A stretch of 51,126 nt of DNA from Pseudomonadota bacterium (GCA_020051095.1 JAGVJN010000011.1:1-51126); one strand, 5' to 3'. Numbered from the stretch's first letter, positions 35,910 to 49,199 are shown. A program made the numbers and translations. The notes: generated by a model from the sequence alone, not told the origin.

Positions 35910-36776
35910 ATGAGTTGGCTTAAAAATTTATTTCCTTCAAAAATTCGTACTGAAACACGCGATAAAAAAGGTGTTCCCGAAGGGCTATGGGTTAAGTGCA
36001 AGGGATGTGCATCGGTTTTATATCATAGTGAACTTATTAAGAACTTATCTGTCTGCCCCCATTGCGGTTATCACCATCGTTTATCAGCAAGGGAGCGACT
36101 CAAGCAAATATTCGATCCACAAACTATGGACGAATTATTTCCTAATCTTGAACCCGTTGACCGATTGAAATTCAAAGATTCTAAGAAATACAAGGATAGG
36201 ATTTTGCAGGCCCAAAAAGCAACCGGTGAAAAAGAAGCCTTAATTTTAGCGAAGGGACAAATTGAAAAAATCCCAGCGATTGTTAGCTGCTTTGAATTCT
36301 CTTTTATGGGCGGTTCAATGGGAAGCATTGTTGGTGAAAAATTTGTTCGGGGTGTTCATATGGCAATCGATGAACAAAAACCATTCTTGACCTTCACGGC
36401 AAGTGGCGGTGCAAGGATGCAAGAAGGATTGTTTTCTTTGATGCAAATGGCGCGTACTTCTGCCGCATTATCGAAGCTTTCACAACATCAATTACCATTT
36501 ATCGTTGTTTTAACTGATCCCACCATGGGAGGCGTGTCCGCCAGTTTTGCAAGCCTTGGGGATATCATTATCGCTGAACCAAACGCGTTAATTGGTTTTG
36601 CTGGTCCAAGGGTGATTGAGCAAACCGTTCGGCAAACGCTTCCAGAGGGATTTCAACGGGCAGAATTTTTATTAGAGCACGGCCATATCGATATGGTGGT
36701 CGCGCGCGACCAACTTAAAAAAACCATCGCCGAATTATTAGCAAAATTAATGACATTCAGGAAAAGCAATGTCTGA
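35910..36776 (+). CDS. accD: Acetyl-CoA carboxylase carboxyltransferase subunit beta AccD
   Basis: AccD is the beta half of the carboxyltransferase that makes malonyl-CoA, the first step of fatty acid synthesis. The 288-residue protein starts with [12 protein letters not shown] and an N-terminal zinc ribbon ([13 protein letters not shown] then CPHCGYHH, four Cys). The crotonase-like domain contains [20 protein letters not shown] and [13 protein letters not shown]. Its end overlaps folC by eight bases. The accD-folC-dedD-cvpA order is the same as in E. coli. Confidence 0.97.
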   Translation: MSWLKNLFPSKIRTETRDKKGVPEGLWVKCKGCASVLYHSELIKNLSVCPHCGYHHRLSARERLKQIFDPQTMDELFPNLEPVDRLKFKDSKKYKDRILQAQKATGEKEALILAKGQIEKIPAIVSCFEFSFMGGSMGSIVGEKFVRGVHMAIDEQKPFLTFTASGGARMQEGLFSLMQMARTSAALSKLSQHQLPFIVVLTDPTMGGVSASFASLGDIIIAEPNALIGFAGPRVIEQTVRQTLPEGFQRAEFLLEHGHIDMVVARDQLKKTIAELLAKLMTFRKSNV

Positions 36777-38043
36777 AGTCGTTGAAGATTACCACCAGTT
36801 TAGCCTTGATCAATGGCTGGATTGGCTTGCTAATCGCCATGCGGATGAGATTCAACTTGGGTTAAATCGTATTCGACAAGTCTACCAACGATTGAACTTG
36901 CCAAAGCCTGCGACTCAGGTGATTACTGTTGCCGGCACAAACGGAAAGGGATCCGTTGTCTACTTGCTAGAAGCCATCTACCAAAAAGCCGGGTATCAAG
37001 TAGGTGCTTATATTTCTCCCCATTTGGACCGTTTTAATGAACGGATTCGAGTGAACCAAACGCTGATTTCGGATAAAGCACTTTGTGAATTATTTTCTTG
37101 GATAGAAAGCAATCGTGGCGCGACCTATTTAACCTATTTTGAAATGGTCACGTTAGCTGCATTGGTTTATTTTAGCCAACACCCATTGGATGTTGTCATA
37201 TTAGAAGTCGGTTTGGGTGGAAGACTCGATGCTGTTAATATCATTGATACGGATTGCGCAGTAATTACGACAGTGGATTATGATCATCAAGCCTATTTAG
37301 GAACAACCATTGAAGCCATTGCTGCTGAGAAAGCGGGGATAATTCGACCTGAAAAACCAACCGTCTTTGGGGATTATGCGCTACCAGACGCCATCCAAAG
37401 ACAAGTAAACCAACTAGGAAGTCCCCTTTATCAGCTAGGTAATCAATTTGATTTTCAAAGGATTGATTCTTCCATACAATGTCAAGTTAATGGGAAAACT
37501 TATTCCCTGATTAGTGATGTTCATCCCCAAGCTTGTGTAACAGCCATGATGGTTGTGACGCTCATGAATGACACTTTAACCGTCTTAGATAACGATTTAC
37601 GACTAGCGTTTAAACATTGCTATGTGCCTGGGCGATTACAATGGATTCATCATCAACCAAAGTGGTTATTAGATGTTGCGCATAACGTTCAAGCCGTTAA
37701 ACGATTAACCCAGGTTATCCAAGCGTGCGAAGGTTTGGGAACTGTCCGAGTGGTATTTGCTGTCTTTAAAGATAAAGCGTTTGGTCAAATGATTGAATTA
37801 ATGGCAAAACTATCACAAAATTGGTATATTGCACCATTGGCTAATTCAAGAACTGCATCAAGGCTTGAATTAATGTCTGAGATTAGCCATCATAAGGGAA
37901 CGTGTTTGGCGTTTGATTCGGTTGAGCGGGCCTGTGAGCAAGCATCACTTGATGCTGAAATGAATGATCTGATCGTTGTTTTCGGTTCATTTGTAACTGT
38001 TCAAATGGCTAATTGTTATTTGAAAAAGATAGGTATAAATTAA
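36769..38043 (+). CDS. folC: Folylpolyglutamate synthase / dihydrofolate synthase FolC
   Basis: FolC adds glutamate to dihydropteroate and then to reduced folates. The 424-residue protein has the P-loop [18 protein letters not shown], the omega-loop region [12 protein letters not shown] and the catalytic-core stretch [17 protein letters not shown]. In the C-terminal domain, [14 protein letters not shown] is the Mur-ligase-type DxAHN motif. It overlaps accD upstream by eight bases and dedD downstream by one base (TAATG). Confidence 0.95.
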   Translation: MSEVVEDYHQFSLDQWLDWLANRHADEIQLGLNRIRQVYQRLNLPKPATQVITVAGTNGKGSVVYLLEAIYQKAGYQVGAYISPHLDRFNERIRVNQTLISDKALCELFSWIESNRGATYLTYFEMVTLAALVYFSQHPLDVVILEVGLGGRLDAVNIIDTDCAVITTVDYDHQAYLGTTIEAIAAEKAGIIRPEKPTVFGDYALPDAIQRQVNQLGSPLYQLGNQFDFQRIDSSIQCQVNGKTYSLISDVHPQACVTAMMVVTLMNDTLTVLDNDLRLAFKHCYVPGRLQWIHHQPKWLLDVAHNVQAVKRLTQVIQACEGLGTVRVVFAVFKDKAFGQMIELMAKLSQNWYIAPLANSRTASRLELMSEISHHKGTCLAFDSVERACEQASLDAEMNDLIVVFGSFVTVQMANCYLKKIGIN

Positions 38044-38852
38044 TGAAATTGACAATGGATGAAGCGATGAAACATCGCGTCGTTGGAATAGCCGTTATTA
38101 TTTCCATAGCATTGGTTTTTGTGCCAGCAATGATTAAAAAAAATAATCAAAGACTGGAAGAAAAAAGAATTGTTGTTGAATTGCCTGCCAAGCCGCCGCA
38201 ACCACAAATGGCTGAGGTCAATGAGCCACAAGTTTTTGCTGAAACTCGCATGGCGCATGTTGACTTAGATACGCAAAGTGTATTAAGCCATACGGAGGAA
38301 CAAGTTAAGGCAAATCCGATTTCTGAGCCAAAACCAATCCAAGAGGCATCTCAAGCAAGTTATCCCATTGGCAATGGTAAGCCTGTGTCGGATAACCAAG
38401 ATATTGAACAGCTGGAAGAATTGACACGACCCCAACAACCTTTACAAATGGAAGCTGCTAAAATACCTTCACCAAATCCCGAGGTTAATGTCACGAAGAA
38501 GGCACCTGAGCCAAAAGTCCAAGCAAAAGCGCCTGCAAAATTGTCTGCAAAGGCCCCTGCAAAAGTGTCAACAAAAGTGCCCGCTAAAGGGCCAGAGAAA
38601 GTTGCTGCTTCTTCTTCAAAGTTTGCGGTTCAAGTGGGCGTTTTTTCAGAAACAACCAACGCTAAAATTTTACAAAAACATTTAAGCAATAAAGGTATTC
38701 AATCTCGATTAGTTAAAACAAGTGTCCATGGCAAGCCTGCCGTAAAAGTACTAATTGGCAGTTTGGCGTCAGCTGAAGCGGCAAAACAGCTTCAGCATAA
38801 ATTGGCAGATAAGCATCAAATAAAAGGGTTCGTCACGAAAGGGGTTGGCTAG
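38043..38852 (+). CDS. dedD: SPOR-domain cell-division protein DedD
   Basis: This inner-membrane protein binds septal peptidoglycan through its SPOR domain. The 269-residue product has a short cytoplasmic tail, one membrane helix at about 11-30 (VVGIAVIISIALVFVPAMI) and a long Pro/Gln/Lys linker. The C-terminal SPOR domain is at about 195-269 (SSKFAVQVGVFSETTNAKIL, KAVKVLIGS-like core). The linker has four tandem units of the type KxPAK(L/V)(S/P), at about 38520-38600. ATG 38043 overlaps the folC stop; an in-frame start ten codons earlier was rejected. Position matches dedD in E. coli. Confidence 0.88.
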   Translation: MKLTMDEAMKHRVVGIAVIISIALVFVPAMIKKNNQRLEEKRIVVELPAKPPQPQMAEVNEPQVFAETRMAHVDLDTQSVLSHTEEQVKANPISEPKPIQEASQASYPIGNGKPVSDNQDIEQLEELTRPQQPLQMEAAKIPSPNPEVNVTKKAPEPKVQAKAPAKLSAKAPAKVSTKVPAKGPEKVAASSSKFAVQVGVFSETTNAKILQKHLSNKGIQSRLVKTSVHGKPAVKVLIGSLASAEAAKQLQHKLADKHQIKGFVTKGVG

Positions 38853-39428
38853 ATGGCTAGCTTGAACTGGCTCGATTACACCATTCTGGGTATTGTTTTA
38901 CTTTCCACCCTAACGGGCATTTTAAGAGGCTTTATCAAAGAGCTAATCGCTTTATGCATTTGGGTATTAGCGATTTGGTTAGCTTACCACTACGCAAATC
39001 ATTTCGATGGCTTCTTTCAGGGCTGGGTTGAAGATGCCAGACTGCGGTATGGGATAGGCTTTATCGTCATTATGGTAGGGACTTTGATTATTGGTGGTAT
39101 TGGTAATACCTTTTTAGGCTTTATCTTGAAAAAGTCAGGATTAAGCACCACCGATCGTATTTTGGGGATGGGGTTTGGCTTATTAAGAGGCGCTTTTATT
39201 GTTTCTTTAGTGTTAGTTGTAATTCAAATGACCTCGTTAGCTAAACAAGAAAGCGTGAATAACAGTCAGTTAGCATCCCAGTTTGATCCCATTGTTAAGA
39301 CATTTAAATCCTATATTCCTAGTTTAATCCAACGTCTGAAATCAATCGATTCGAATAATCAATTGGCAGCTTTTGATCAATCCGAGTCGTTACTTGCGTC
39401 AGATGAAATAATTCAGTCAACACATTAA
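38853..39428 (+). CDS. cvpA: CvpA family membrane protein
   Basis: The 191-residue protein has four predicted membrane helices and the CvpA N-terminal pattern (NWLDYTILGIVLLSTLTGIL, RGFIKELIAL). The family is linked to envelope maintenance and colicin V production; its exact activity is not known. The start follows the dedD stop directly. In E. coli purF is next; here uspA follows instead. Confidence 0.92.
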   Translation: MASLNWLDYTILGIVLLSTLTGILRGFIKELIALCIWVLAIWLAYHYANHFDGFFQGWVEDARLRYGIGFIVIMVGTLIIGGIGNTFLGFILKKSGLSTTDRILGMGFGLLRGAFIVSLVLVVIQMTSLAKQESVNNSQLASQFDPIVKTFKSYIPSLIQRLKSIDSNNQLAAFDQSESLLASDEIIQSTH

Positions 39429-39439
39429 AGGAGTAATTT

Positions 39440-39865
39440 ATGTACAAGAGAGTGTTATTCGCAACAGATTTCGATGAAGTTGGTATTCAAGCGGCTAAAA
39501 AAGCAAAAAAAATTGCGGATGAAAATAAGGCGGATTTATTCTTGGTGCATGTTGTAGAGCCTATTCCTGCATACGCTTACCCTGGTTTTTCTGGATTTGC
39601 TGAAGTAGAAGTTTCCATCAAAGAACAAGCTGAAGCGGAGCTTAAGAAACTTGCCAAACAATTAGGCGTGGATGATAAACATCGTTTTCTTGAAATGGGA
39701 TCGACAAAAAACCAAGTTCTACGTGTTGCTGAGGCACAAAAAATTGATCTCATTGTCACCGGCAGCCATGGTAAACATGGGATTGCGTTATTGCTGGGCT
39801 CAACAGCCAATGCGATTTTGCATGGTGCTAAATGTGATGTGTTAATCGTTCGCCCAATGGTTTAG
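39440..39865 (+). CDS. Universal stress protein (UspA family)
   Basis: The 141-residue single-domain protein begins KRVLFATDFDEVGIQAAKKA. It ends with the nucleotide-binding loop GSHGKHGIALLLGSTANAIL then VLIVRPM, the G-2x-G-9x-G(S/T) ATP-binding pattern. It would act in the cytoplasm in stress survival. An ideal AAAGGAG lies eight bases before the ATG. The 11-bp gap to cvpA suggests read-through from the accD operon. Confidence 0.93.
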   Translation: MYKRVLFATDFDEVGIQAAKKAKKIADENKADLFLVHVVEPIPAYAYPGFSGFAEVEVSIKEQAEAELKKLAKQLGVDDKHRFLEMGSTKNQVLRVAEAQKIDLIVTGSHGKHGIALLLGSTANAILHGAKCDVLIVRPMV

Positions 39866-39903
39866 ATTAACCCACATTAATCGATACGTAATTCATAATT
39901 GTC

Positions 39904-39923
39904 GGATGGGCCTATGCCCATCC
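39904..39923. terminator. Hairpin between the convergent uspA and small secreted gene
   Basis: GGATGGGC-CTAT-GCCCATCC is a perfect 8-bp GC-rich stem in the 65-bp convergent gap. There is no T-run on either strand. By position it may end both transcripts. Confidence 0.5.
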
Positions 39924-39930
39924 ATCTCAA

Positions 39931-40275
39931 TCAAAAGCAACTCACCCGACAGCTAATGACCCGGCCCCAGCGATTGATCAAGCATCGTTTACGGCAATAT
40001 ACCCCGCCTGTCCAATAGGGTGTCCAAGGACCCCAATAAGGAGGAGGATAGCCCCATCCTGGATTCACCCAAATACCGCCACGATATCCGTACCCAGGAC
40101 CATACCACCTACCGCGATGAGCTAGGGTGATTGTTCCTGGGTTGGCATAGGTTGGATTAGTATTTGAGGGTTTATTTGCCAAGGTTGGAGTTGAAAAAAC
40201 CATTAACGTTAATAGGATAAATGAAGACAACGCCATCTTTAAGGCGATAAAATACAATCTCGATTTTGTTTCCAT
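39931..40275 (-). CDS. Small secreted Gly/Pro/Trp/Tyr-rich basic protein
   Basis: The 114-residue product has a hydrophobic signal segment (MALSSFILLTLMVFSTPTLA, residues 14-33). The mature part is rich in aromatic residues and glycine (GRWYGPGYGYRGGIWVNPGW), then has a basic four-cysteine tail (CRKRCLINRWGRVISCRVSC). I do not know the family; similar short YGPGYG-type proteins are often annotated as hypothetical exported proteins. The first 13 residues may not be translated, as ATG 40236 would also give a good signal peptide. Confidence 0.65.
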   Translation of the reverse strand: METKSRLYFIALKMALSSFILLTLMVFSTPTLANKPSNTNPTYANPGTITLAHRGRWYGPGYGYRGGIWVNPGWGYPPPYWGPWTPYWTGGVYCRKRCLINRWGRVISCRVSCF

Positions 40276-40479
40276 GATACAGTCCTATTGCATGACGTTC
40301 TTTCATAGTATAGAACAAAAACATATGGTATACTAAATAAACAAAAAGATCGATCGTTAACTTATATTTTTGCTGGTATGAAACCTCAACTTCTGCCTAG
40401 GTATACTAAGGGCGCTTCCCTAGCCAATGCTATGATTTTTATGTATAATCCCACAACATTTTAAATTGGATTAAAAAAC

Positions 40480-41587
40480 ATGATTGAAGCCAATCAAGTC
40501 ACCATACAAATTAAAGAATTAGAGAAGCGTATCGCCGATCTTCGGGGGTATCTTTGACTTTGATGGCAAAAAGGAACGATTAGAAGAAGTTTCCCGCGAA
40601 TTAGAGTCGAGTGATATATGGAATGACCCAGAGCATGCCCAGGCACTTGGCAAAGAACGCGCTTCATTAGAAAGTGTGGTTGTAACGCTGGAGCAATTGA
40701 GCAAACAAATCAGCGATGCCAAGGAGTTATTGCAACTCGTTCTCGACGAGCAAGACGAGGGACTGTTTGAGGAGTTGAGCCAGGATATCGACAAGATTGA
40801 AGAGTCTGTTGCGCAGCTCGAATTTCGCCGAATGTTCAGTGGTGAGATGGATGCAAATGATGCATTTTTAGATATACAAGCCGGATCGGGTGGTACCGAA
40901 GCCCAAGATTGGGCTGAAATGATTTTACGAATGTACCTTCGTTGGTCTGAACAACATCACTTTGACGCGGAACTGATTGAGTGTTCTCCCGGTGAGGTTG
41001 CGGGTATCAAGAGCGCGACAATTCATGTCAAAGGGGATTATGCATATGGTTGGTTGCGCACGGAGACGGGCGTGCACCGATTGGTTAGAAAGTCACCATT
41101 TGATTCGGGTAACCGTCGTCATACCTCATTTGCAGCCGTATTTGTATCACCAGAAATTGACGATAACATTGAAATTGAGATTAACCCCGCTGATTTACGC
41201 ATTGATACGTATCGAGCTTCTGGCGCAGGTGGCCAGCACGTTAATAGAACCGATTCAGCAGTTCGAATAACTCATTTACCCAGTGGGATTGTGGTGCAAT
41301 GTCAGAATGATCGTTCGCAGCACAAGAATAAAGATCAGGCGATGAAACAGTTGCGTGCAAAGCTGTATGAGTTAGAAATACAAAAGCAAAATGCTGCACA
41401 ACAAGCGCTTGAAGACTCAAAGTCTGATATTGGTTGGGGATCACAAATTCGTTCTTACGTTTTAGACCAATCGCGCATCAAAGATTTACGAACACAAGTT
41501 GAGACATCCAATACGCAGGCGGTGTTAGATGGGGACTTAGATGCCTTTATTGAAGCCAGCTTAAAAGCAGGAGTAGACCAAACATGA
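40480..41587 (+). CDS. prfB: Peptide chain release factor 2 PrfB (programmed +1 frameshift)
   Basis: RF2 ends translation at UGA and UAA. The gene is in two frames: 25 codons from ATG 40480 to CTT 40552-40554, an in-frame TGA at 40555-40557, then the main frame from GAC 40556 to the stop at 41585-41587, giving 368 residues. The slip site CTT TGA C is preceded by a Shine-Dalgarno-like CGGGGG at 40543-40548, the classical autoregulatory arrangement. The product has the SPF recognition tripeptide ([11 protein letters not shown]) and the GGQ motif ([16 protein letters not shown]). The stop overlaps the lysS start (ATGA), so the two are coupled, as is common. Confidence 0.96.
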
Positions 41588-43068
41588 TAGATGAGCACTT
41601 AGACGAAAGTGAAGTATACAAAATCCGAAACCAAAAGTTAGCGGAATTGCGAGAATCTGGGTTTAAATTCCCAAATCAATTTGAGCGTAGTCATTTAGCT
41701 GCAAAATTAATGACTGAGTACAATGACATAGATAAGGCCGGTTTAGAAGAAAAGGCAATACAAACAGCGGTTGCCGGACGCATTGTGCTTCGACGTGTCA
41801 TGGGAAAGGCAAGTTTCTTTCATATTCAAGATGTTAGCGGTCGAATTCAAGTCTATATTCGTGAGAATGATCTTCCTGAATTGTATGAGCAATTTAAACA
41901 CTGGGACTTAGGCGATATCGTTGGGGTAAAAGGTAAGTTGTTTAAGACAAATACCAATGAATTAACCGTTCATGCCGATGATATTGTGTTATTAACCAAG
42001 TCATTGCGGCCTTTGCCAGATAAATTTCATGGCTTGGCGGAAGTTGAATTGCGCTATCGAAAGCGTTATGTGGACCTAATTGCTAATGAAGAATCGCGAA
42101 TAATATTTACACTTCGGTCGAGGTTAATTACCCATATTCGTCAATTTATGGATACGCGTGATTATCTGGAAGTCGAAACACCCATGATGCACCCGATTCC
42201 TGGTGGCGCTGTAGCAAGGCCTTTTATTACCCACCATAATACCTTGCATATGGACTTATTTTTGCGGGTTTCTCCAGAGCTCTATTTAAAAAGATTGGTA
42301 GTCGGTGGCTTTGAACGGGTCTATGAGATTAATCGCAGTTTTCGTAATGAAGGTATTTCAACCCGCCATAATCCTGAGTTTACCATGATAGAGTTCTATC
42401 AAGCTTATGCAGACTATCACGACATGATGGATTTCACTGAAGATCTATTCGGTTATTTAAGCGAACAACTCGTTGGTTCAAAAGAAATTGTCTATCAGGG
42501 GGAGACTATCAGCTTTGAAAGACCTTTTAATCGCTTAACGGTGAAAGAAGCCATATTAACCCATCATTCGGATTTACCCATCGAAGCGATTGAAAGTGTG
42601 GATAGCTTAAGAAATATCTTAGATAAAAAAGGACTTTCCTATAAGAAAACAGATACCTTAGGCATATTACAAATGATTTTATTTGAGGAAACCGTCGAAG
42701 ATAAACTGATTCAACCAACGTTTATTACCGCCTATCCCACGGATGTTTCACCCTTGGCAAGACGCAGTGATCACAACCATGATGTGACCGACCGATTTGA
42801 ATTATTTATTGCCGGTCGGGAAATTGCTAATGGGTTTTCAGAACTTAACGATGCTCAAGACCAAGCGCAACGATTTGAAAAACAAGTGCAGGAAAAAGAA
42901 GCTGGCGATCTTGAAGCCATGCATTTTGATAGCGATTATATTGAGGCATTAGAATATGGGATGCCACCAACAGCGGGAGAAGGGATCGGCATTGATAGGC
43001 TGGTGATGTTATTCACCGATTCACCGTCTATCCGTGATGTGATCTTGTTCCCCCAATTGAGAAAATAA
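41584..43068 (+). CDS. lysS: Lysyl-tRNA synthetase LysS (class II)
   Basis: LysS charges tRNA-Lys. The 494-residue protein has the N-terminal OB-fold anticodon-binding domain ([20 protein letters not shown]). The class II core follows: motif 1 around [20 protein letters not shown], motif 2 [20 protein letters not shown], and motif 3 [20 protein letters not shown]. The length is close to the E. coli enzyme (505). It is translationally coupled to prfB by a four-base overlap. Confidence 0.97.
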   Translation: MIDEHLDESEVYKIRNQKLAELRESGFKFPNQFERSHLAAKLMTEYNDIDKAGLEEKAIQTAVAGRIVLRRVMGKASFFHIQDVSGRIQVYIRENDLPELYEQFKHWDLGDIVGVKGKLFKTNTNELTVHADDIVLLTKSLRPLPDKFHGLAEVELRYRKRYVDLIANEESRIIFTLRSRLITHIRQFMDTRDYLEVETPMMHPIPGGAVARPFITHHNTLHMDLFLRVSPELYLKRLVVGGFERVYEINRSFRNEGISTRHNPEFTMIEFYQAYADYHDMMDFTEDLFGYLSEQLVGSKEIVYQGETISFERPFNRLTVKEAILTHHSDLPIEAIESVDSLRNILDKKGLSYKKTDTLGILQMILFEETVEDKLIQPTFITAYPTDVSPLARRSDHNHDVTDRFELFIAGREIANGFSELNDAQDQAQRFEKQVQEKEAGDLEAMHFDSDYIEALEYGMPPTAGEGIGIDRLVMLFTDSPSIRDVILFPQLRK

Positions 43069-43078
43069 GGAAAACATC

Positions 43079-43990
43079 GTGCTTAAAAGGATTTTAGAAG
43101 CATTTAAGATGTTATCGAACGTTGGATTTTTGTCCAGTGGTCGATTTCGTTCTTTTTTTCTCTATGTCAAAGAGCCATTAGAAGAACTTATGTATGGGTC
43201 GATGTTGCGTAGACCATGGTTTTTGGCTCTTGGTGCTTCTCCTTTCTATCTCGTCATGATGCCGATGTTTTCCTTTGTTCTGATTTGTCTGGCTGCTGTT
43301 GACGTCTACGAGCTGATTAAAGCCAAAGATAAGAATCTTGATCTTTGGCTGAATGCTATTGTTGGTTCACTTTGTGCAAGCTTGGCGACGACGTCGATTG
43401 CTTTATTAGAAATTTCATTACTGACAGGCACGACTTTTGCCATTGGGCCATGGATTTTTCTTTCAAGCGTCGTTGTTTTTAGTGCTAATGCGTTATTTCA
43501 AACAGGATTAAACCTCTGGCGAGCGTGCCATAGCCCTTCCGGGTCGCAAAAGCAGCTGAACTTCATCCAATCGACAATCAATTGGGCCTTTATTTTGGCA
43601 ACCGTAACAGCTGTCATTGGTTGTGTGGTGTTTGTCATCTTATTCCCTGAGATTTCTGCCACAGCGGGCGTTGCCTGCGCTGCGACAGCCGTAACGTTAA
43701 CAACTGCAAGCTTATTATGGCGGATGACCCCGAGCGTGATTAAATCAAACATCAAACAACGGTTTGGTTTAGAAATAGACCCAGATTGCGAAATCGATGA
43801 GATTCAACACACACACCAACGCTTATCCCCAAATTTAAGCGCATTGCATCTTAATCCTCGATTGGAGACAGCGCCTGACGACTCCCGATTGAGTTGGGTC
43901 TATACATCGGCTCGCTCCCCAAATCTGGTTGTGAATTCGGATCCCACAGAGTCACCAATAATGACGTTAGTTGCTGGTCAACCATCCTAA
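43079..43990 (+). CDS. Unassigned multi-pass membrane protein
   Basis: I do not recognise a family. The 303-residue protein starts with GTG (AAGGA upstream). It has about five hydrophobic segments between residues 45 and 205 (FYLVMMPMFSFVLICLAAVD, NAIVGSLCASLATTSIALLE, FAIGPWIFLSSVVVFSANAL, WAFILATVTAVIGCVVFVIL, TAGVACAATAVTLTTASLLW). A polar C-terminal tail of about 80 residues is probably cytoplasmic. It follows lysS by ten bases on the same strand, so it may be co-transcribed, but no functional link is evident. Confidence 0.7.
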   Translation: MLKRILEAFKMLSNVGFLSSGRFRSFFLYVKEPLEELMYGSMLRRPWFLALGASPFYLVMMPMFSFVLICLAAVDVYELIKAKDKNLDLWLNAIVGSLCASLATTSIALLEISLLTGTTFAIGPWIFLSSVVVFSANALFQTGLNLWRACHSPSGSQKQLNFIQSTINWAFILATVTAVIGCVVFVILFPEISATAGVACAATAVTLTTASLLWRMTPSVIKSNIKQRFGLEIDPDCEIDEIQHTHQRLSPNLSALHLNPRLETAPDDSRLSWVYTSARSPNLVVNSDPTESPIMTLVAGQPS

Positions 43991-44077
43991 TCAGTCCCTG
44001 CCTTGGTTAATTCTAATTAAGAGTGTCGTCTTTTTGCTTAAGTTATTGGAAAAAAACAAATTTTTTTTAATTTTCCA

Positions 44078-44105
44078 TTAACATGTAACAAAAAACTGTT
44101 ATTCT
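44078..44105 (+). promoter_or_regulatory. Candidate sigma-70 promoter of the cold-shock gene
   Basis: TTAACA and TATTCT are separated by 16 bases. This would give a leader of about 120 bases before the cold-shock gene, in line with the long 5' leaders typical of cspA-type mRNAs. Confidence 0.4.
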
Positions 44106-44232
44106 ATGCATGGTTCAATTTTTAATGAGCTGAAGAAACAATGGTTTAAATATGTTTGGACAATGTCACTTAATGATTTGCCAACAATGTTAGCATTAAA
44201 TGATATTGTTCTTTTGAAGGAGATTGACAGAG

Positions 44233-44451
44233 ATGTCGCAAAGAGAAACTGGCACCGTTAAGTGGTTTAATGAGCGAAAAGGATTTGGATTTATTGATCT
44301 CAACGGTGAGGATGTATTTGTACATTATCGAGACATCCAATGCGAAGGGTTTAAAACACTTTATGAAAATGAACCAGTGAGCTTTGAAGTGGATCGAAGT
44401 CCTAAAGGATTGAAAGCAAAAGAAGTTGTGGTTGAGGCAGCGCGTGAATAA
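44233..44451 (+). CDS. Cold-shock-domain RNA chaperone (CspA family)
   Basis: This is a single cold-shock domain of 72 residues that binds single-stranded RNA. RNP1 is KGFGFIDL and RNP2 is DVFVHYRD, with the opening [17 protein letters not shown] 44233 has AAGGAG ten bases upstream; the in-frame TTG at 44224 lies almost on that sequence and was rejected. It is a single gene with a long leader. Confidence 0.94.
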   Translation: MSQRETGTVKWFNERKGFGFIDLNGEDVFVHYRDIQCEGFKTLYENEPVSFEVDRSPKGLKAKEVVVEAARE

Positions 44452-44580
44452 GTAAAGCTTGATTGTGGAATCGTCATAAAGAGGTAGCATTGAAGCATTT
44501 ACTTATTGTATGATGCCCTTAAAGAAAATGAACGAACGTTATGATCAAACGATTAAAAATCCAAACTTGGAGAGATTGGA

Positions 44581-45429
44581 ATGGACGCTAATCGAAGAGT
44601 GGCTGTCATCACTGGAGCTGCGAGTGGAATTGGTTTAGCTTTTACCAAAGTCTGTTTGCAAAACAACATCAATGTTGTTATGGCAGATAAAGCGGTGACA
44701 GAGCTTTGCGATCAAGTTGAATTGTTATCGAGTGAAAGTGATGCTGATATTTACGGTGTTGTGACTGATGTAACCAGCATGGATAGTGTTAACCAATTAG
44801 CTAAACAGGCCATAGAGCATTTTGGCCGAATTGACTGGTTATTCAATAATGCAGGCATCAGTGGCCGTTTAGCGCCAATCTGGCAAATGCCTTTGGCGCA
44901 TATACGCACCATCCTCGATGTGAATTTGCATGGTATTATTCACTGCATCCAAGCGTTTACGCCTTTAATGATCAAACAGCCCCATGAATGCAAAATCATC
45001 AACATGGCAAGCATGTATGGTTTGTTTAGTGGATCCCAAGTTGGGGCGTATGCTATGTCTAAGTCTGCTATTATTGCTTTGTCGGAATCCCTCTATTTTG
45101 ATATTCAAAGGCTCAATCATCCCATCGGTGTTTCGGTGATCTGCCCGTCCTTCGTAGATACCAGCTTATTGAATAATTCAGCACCTGTTCACCGCGACCC
45201 CATGCATGAGAAGCTAGCAAAAGTGCTTGCTTATAGCCGCTCAGCCGATGATGTTGCACAGTCCATTTATCAGGGGGTTGAAGCTGGTCAGTTTTATATC
45301 TTTCCGGATTTGGAGGTCAAAGCGCATTATGAGGATCGTGTCAATGCGATGTTAGCTGGTTCTATGCCCCACACCAATGCTATCGAAAAACTACTAAGTC
45401 AGTTAAGTGATCGCACAACCACTGCCTAA
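44581..45429 (+). CDS. Short-chain dehydrogenase/reductase (SDR)
   Basis: This is an NAD(P)-dependent oxidoreductase of classical SDR type; substrate not known. The 282 residues have the cofactor motif TGAASGIGLAF, the NNAGIS motif, a Ser in INMASMYGLFSGS and the catalytic YAMSKSAI (YxxxK). Asp in MADKAV after the second strand favours NAD over NADP. GGAGAG precedes the start. The next gene, an MFS transporter, follows within about 20 bases and may be co-transcribed. Confidence 0.92.
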   Translation: MDANRRVAVITGAASGIGLAFTKVCLQNNINVVMADKAVTELCDQVELLSSESDADIYGVVTDVTSMDSVNQLAKQAIEHFGRIDWLFNNAGISGRLAPIWQMPLAHIRTILDVNLHGIIHCIQAFTPLMIKQPHECKIINMASMYGLFSGSQVGAYAMSKSAIIALSESLYFDIQRLNHPIGVSVICPSFVDTSLLNNSAPVHRDPMHEKLAKVLAYSRSADDVAQSIYQGVEAGQFYIFPDLEVKAHYEDRVNAMLAGSMPHTNAIEKLLSQLSDRTTTA

Positions 45430-45447
45430 TCCAAAATGGAGAAAAAT

Positions 45448-48499
<3,052 letters not shown>

Positions 48500-48592
48500 G
48501 TTCGGCATCTCCTGGAGGGTTTGGCGCAACTTTACGAGAAATTATTGTAAAAATCAAGGTGATGCCAATATCAACGCAAAATGTGTTAAAAA

Positions 48593-48624
48593 TGTCACTA
48601 TATGACAAAAAGTGTCACTATATG
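48593..48624 (+). promoter_or_regulatory. Two direct repeats TGTCACTATATG upstream of pilA
   Basis: TGTCACTATATG occurs at 48593-48604 and again at 48613-48624, exactly 20 bp (two helical turns) apart; the first copy also forms TGTCA-N5-TGACA. They lie 93-124 bp before the sigma-54 promoter of pilA, the usual place for an enhancer-binding protein. PilR of Pseudomonas is known to bind TGTC-containing repeats, so this may be a PilR-type site. Control of the divergent oxygenase is also possible. Confidence 0.5.
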
Positions 48625-48716
48625 CAGGGTGTAATAATATTGGTCAATTTTGGGTGGAATTTAATTTAACAATGAATTCATTGGCTTACAGGGCAAATCT
48701 GCTTTATAGTGGTAAG

Positions 48717-48732
48717 TGGCATTAAATTTGCA
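48717..48732 (+). promoter_or_regulatory. Sigma-54 promoter of pilA
   Basis: TGGCAT, five bases, then TTGCA; GG and GC elements are correctly spaced. The start of transcription would be near 48743, 25 bases before the pilA ATG. Pilin genes in Pseudomonas and relatives use sigma-54 with PilR. Confidence 0.82.
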
Positions 48733-48767
48733 ACAGTATCTACGTCGATAATGTACAGGAGAAGAAG

Positions 48768-49199
48768 ATGAAATCCAAAGGTTTTACACTGATTGAATTG
48801 ATGATTGTGGTCGCGATTGTTGGTATTTTAGCAGCAGTAGCGATTCCAGCTTACCAAGATTACACTGTTAGAGCTCGTATTTCAGAAGGCTTAGGACTAG
48901 CTTCTGCTGCGAAAACAGCGGTATCTGAGACAGTACAAAGTGGTACTGCACTGGCTAACATTACCCAGCAAAACTCCGGTTATACTGGTTTGCCAGCTGC
49001 CACTGCGAACGTTGCCTCAGTGACCATTGCTAACGGTGGAACAATAACAGTCACCATGGGAGCTGCAGCGCAAAACGTTGTTATGACGCTCGTGCCAGCT
49101 CAAGCTAACGCAGGGGATCCTATTACATGGACTTGTAATACAGCTGCTTTAGCTAATTACAAATACGTCCCTTCCGAGTGTCGTAATGGTGGTGCATAA
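48768..49199 (+). CDS. pilA: Type IV major pilin PilA/PilE
   Basis: This is the structural subunit of type IV pili, used in twitching, adhesion and DNA uptake. The 143-residue prepilin has a short leader MKSKG cut before Phe by PilD, then the conserved [20 protein letters not shown] helix with Glu5 and [14 protein letters not shown]. The globular head is small, rich in Ala and Thr. Two cysteines near the C-terminus (TWTCNT and SECRNG) form the D-region disulfide loop. AGGAGAAG precedes the ATG, and a perfect terminator follows. Confidence 0.95.
   Translation: MKSKGFTLIELMIVVAIVGILAAVAIPAYQDYTVRARISEGLGLASAAKTAVSETVQSGTALANITQQNSGYTGLPAATANVASVTIANGGTITVTMGAAAQNVVMTLVPAQANAGDPITWTCNTAALANYKYVPSECRNGGA

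Noticed and set aside
39904..39923. GC-rich hairpin as part of a CRISPR or repeat array
   Set aside because: It is a single stem with no regularly spaced copies; a transcript end between convergent genes explains it.
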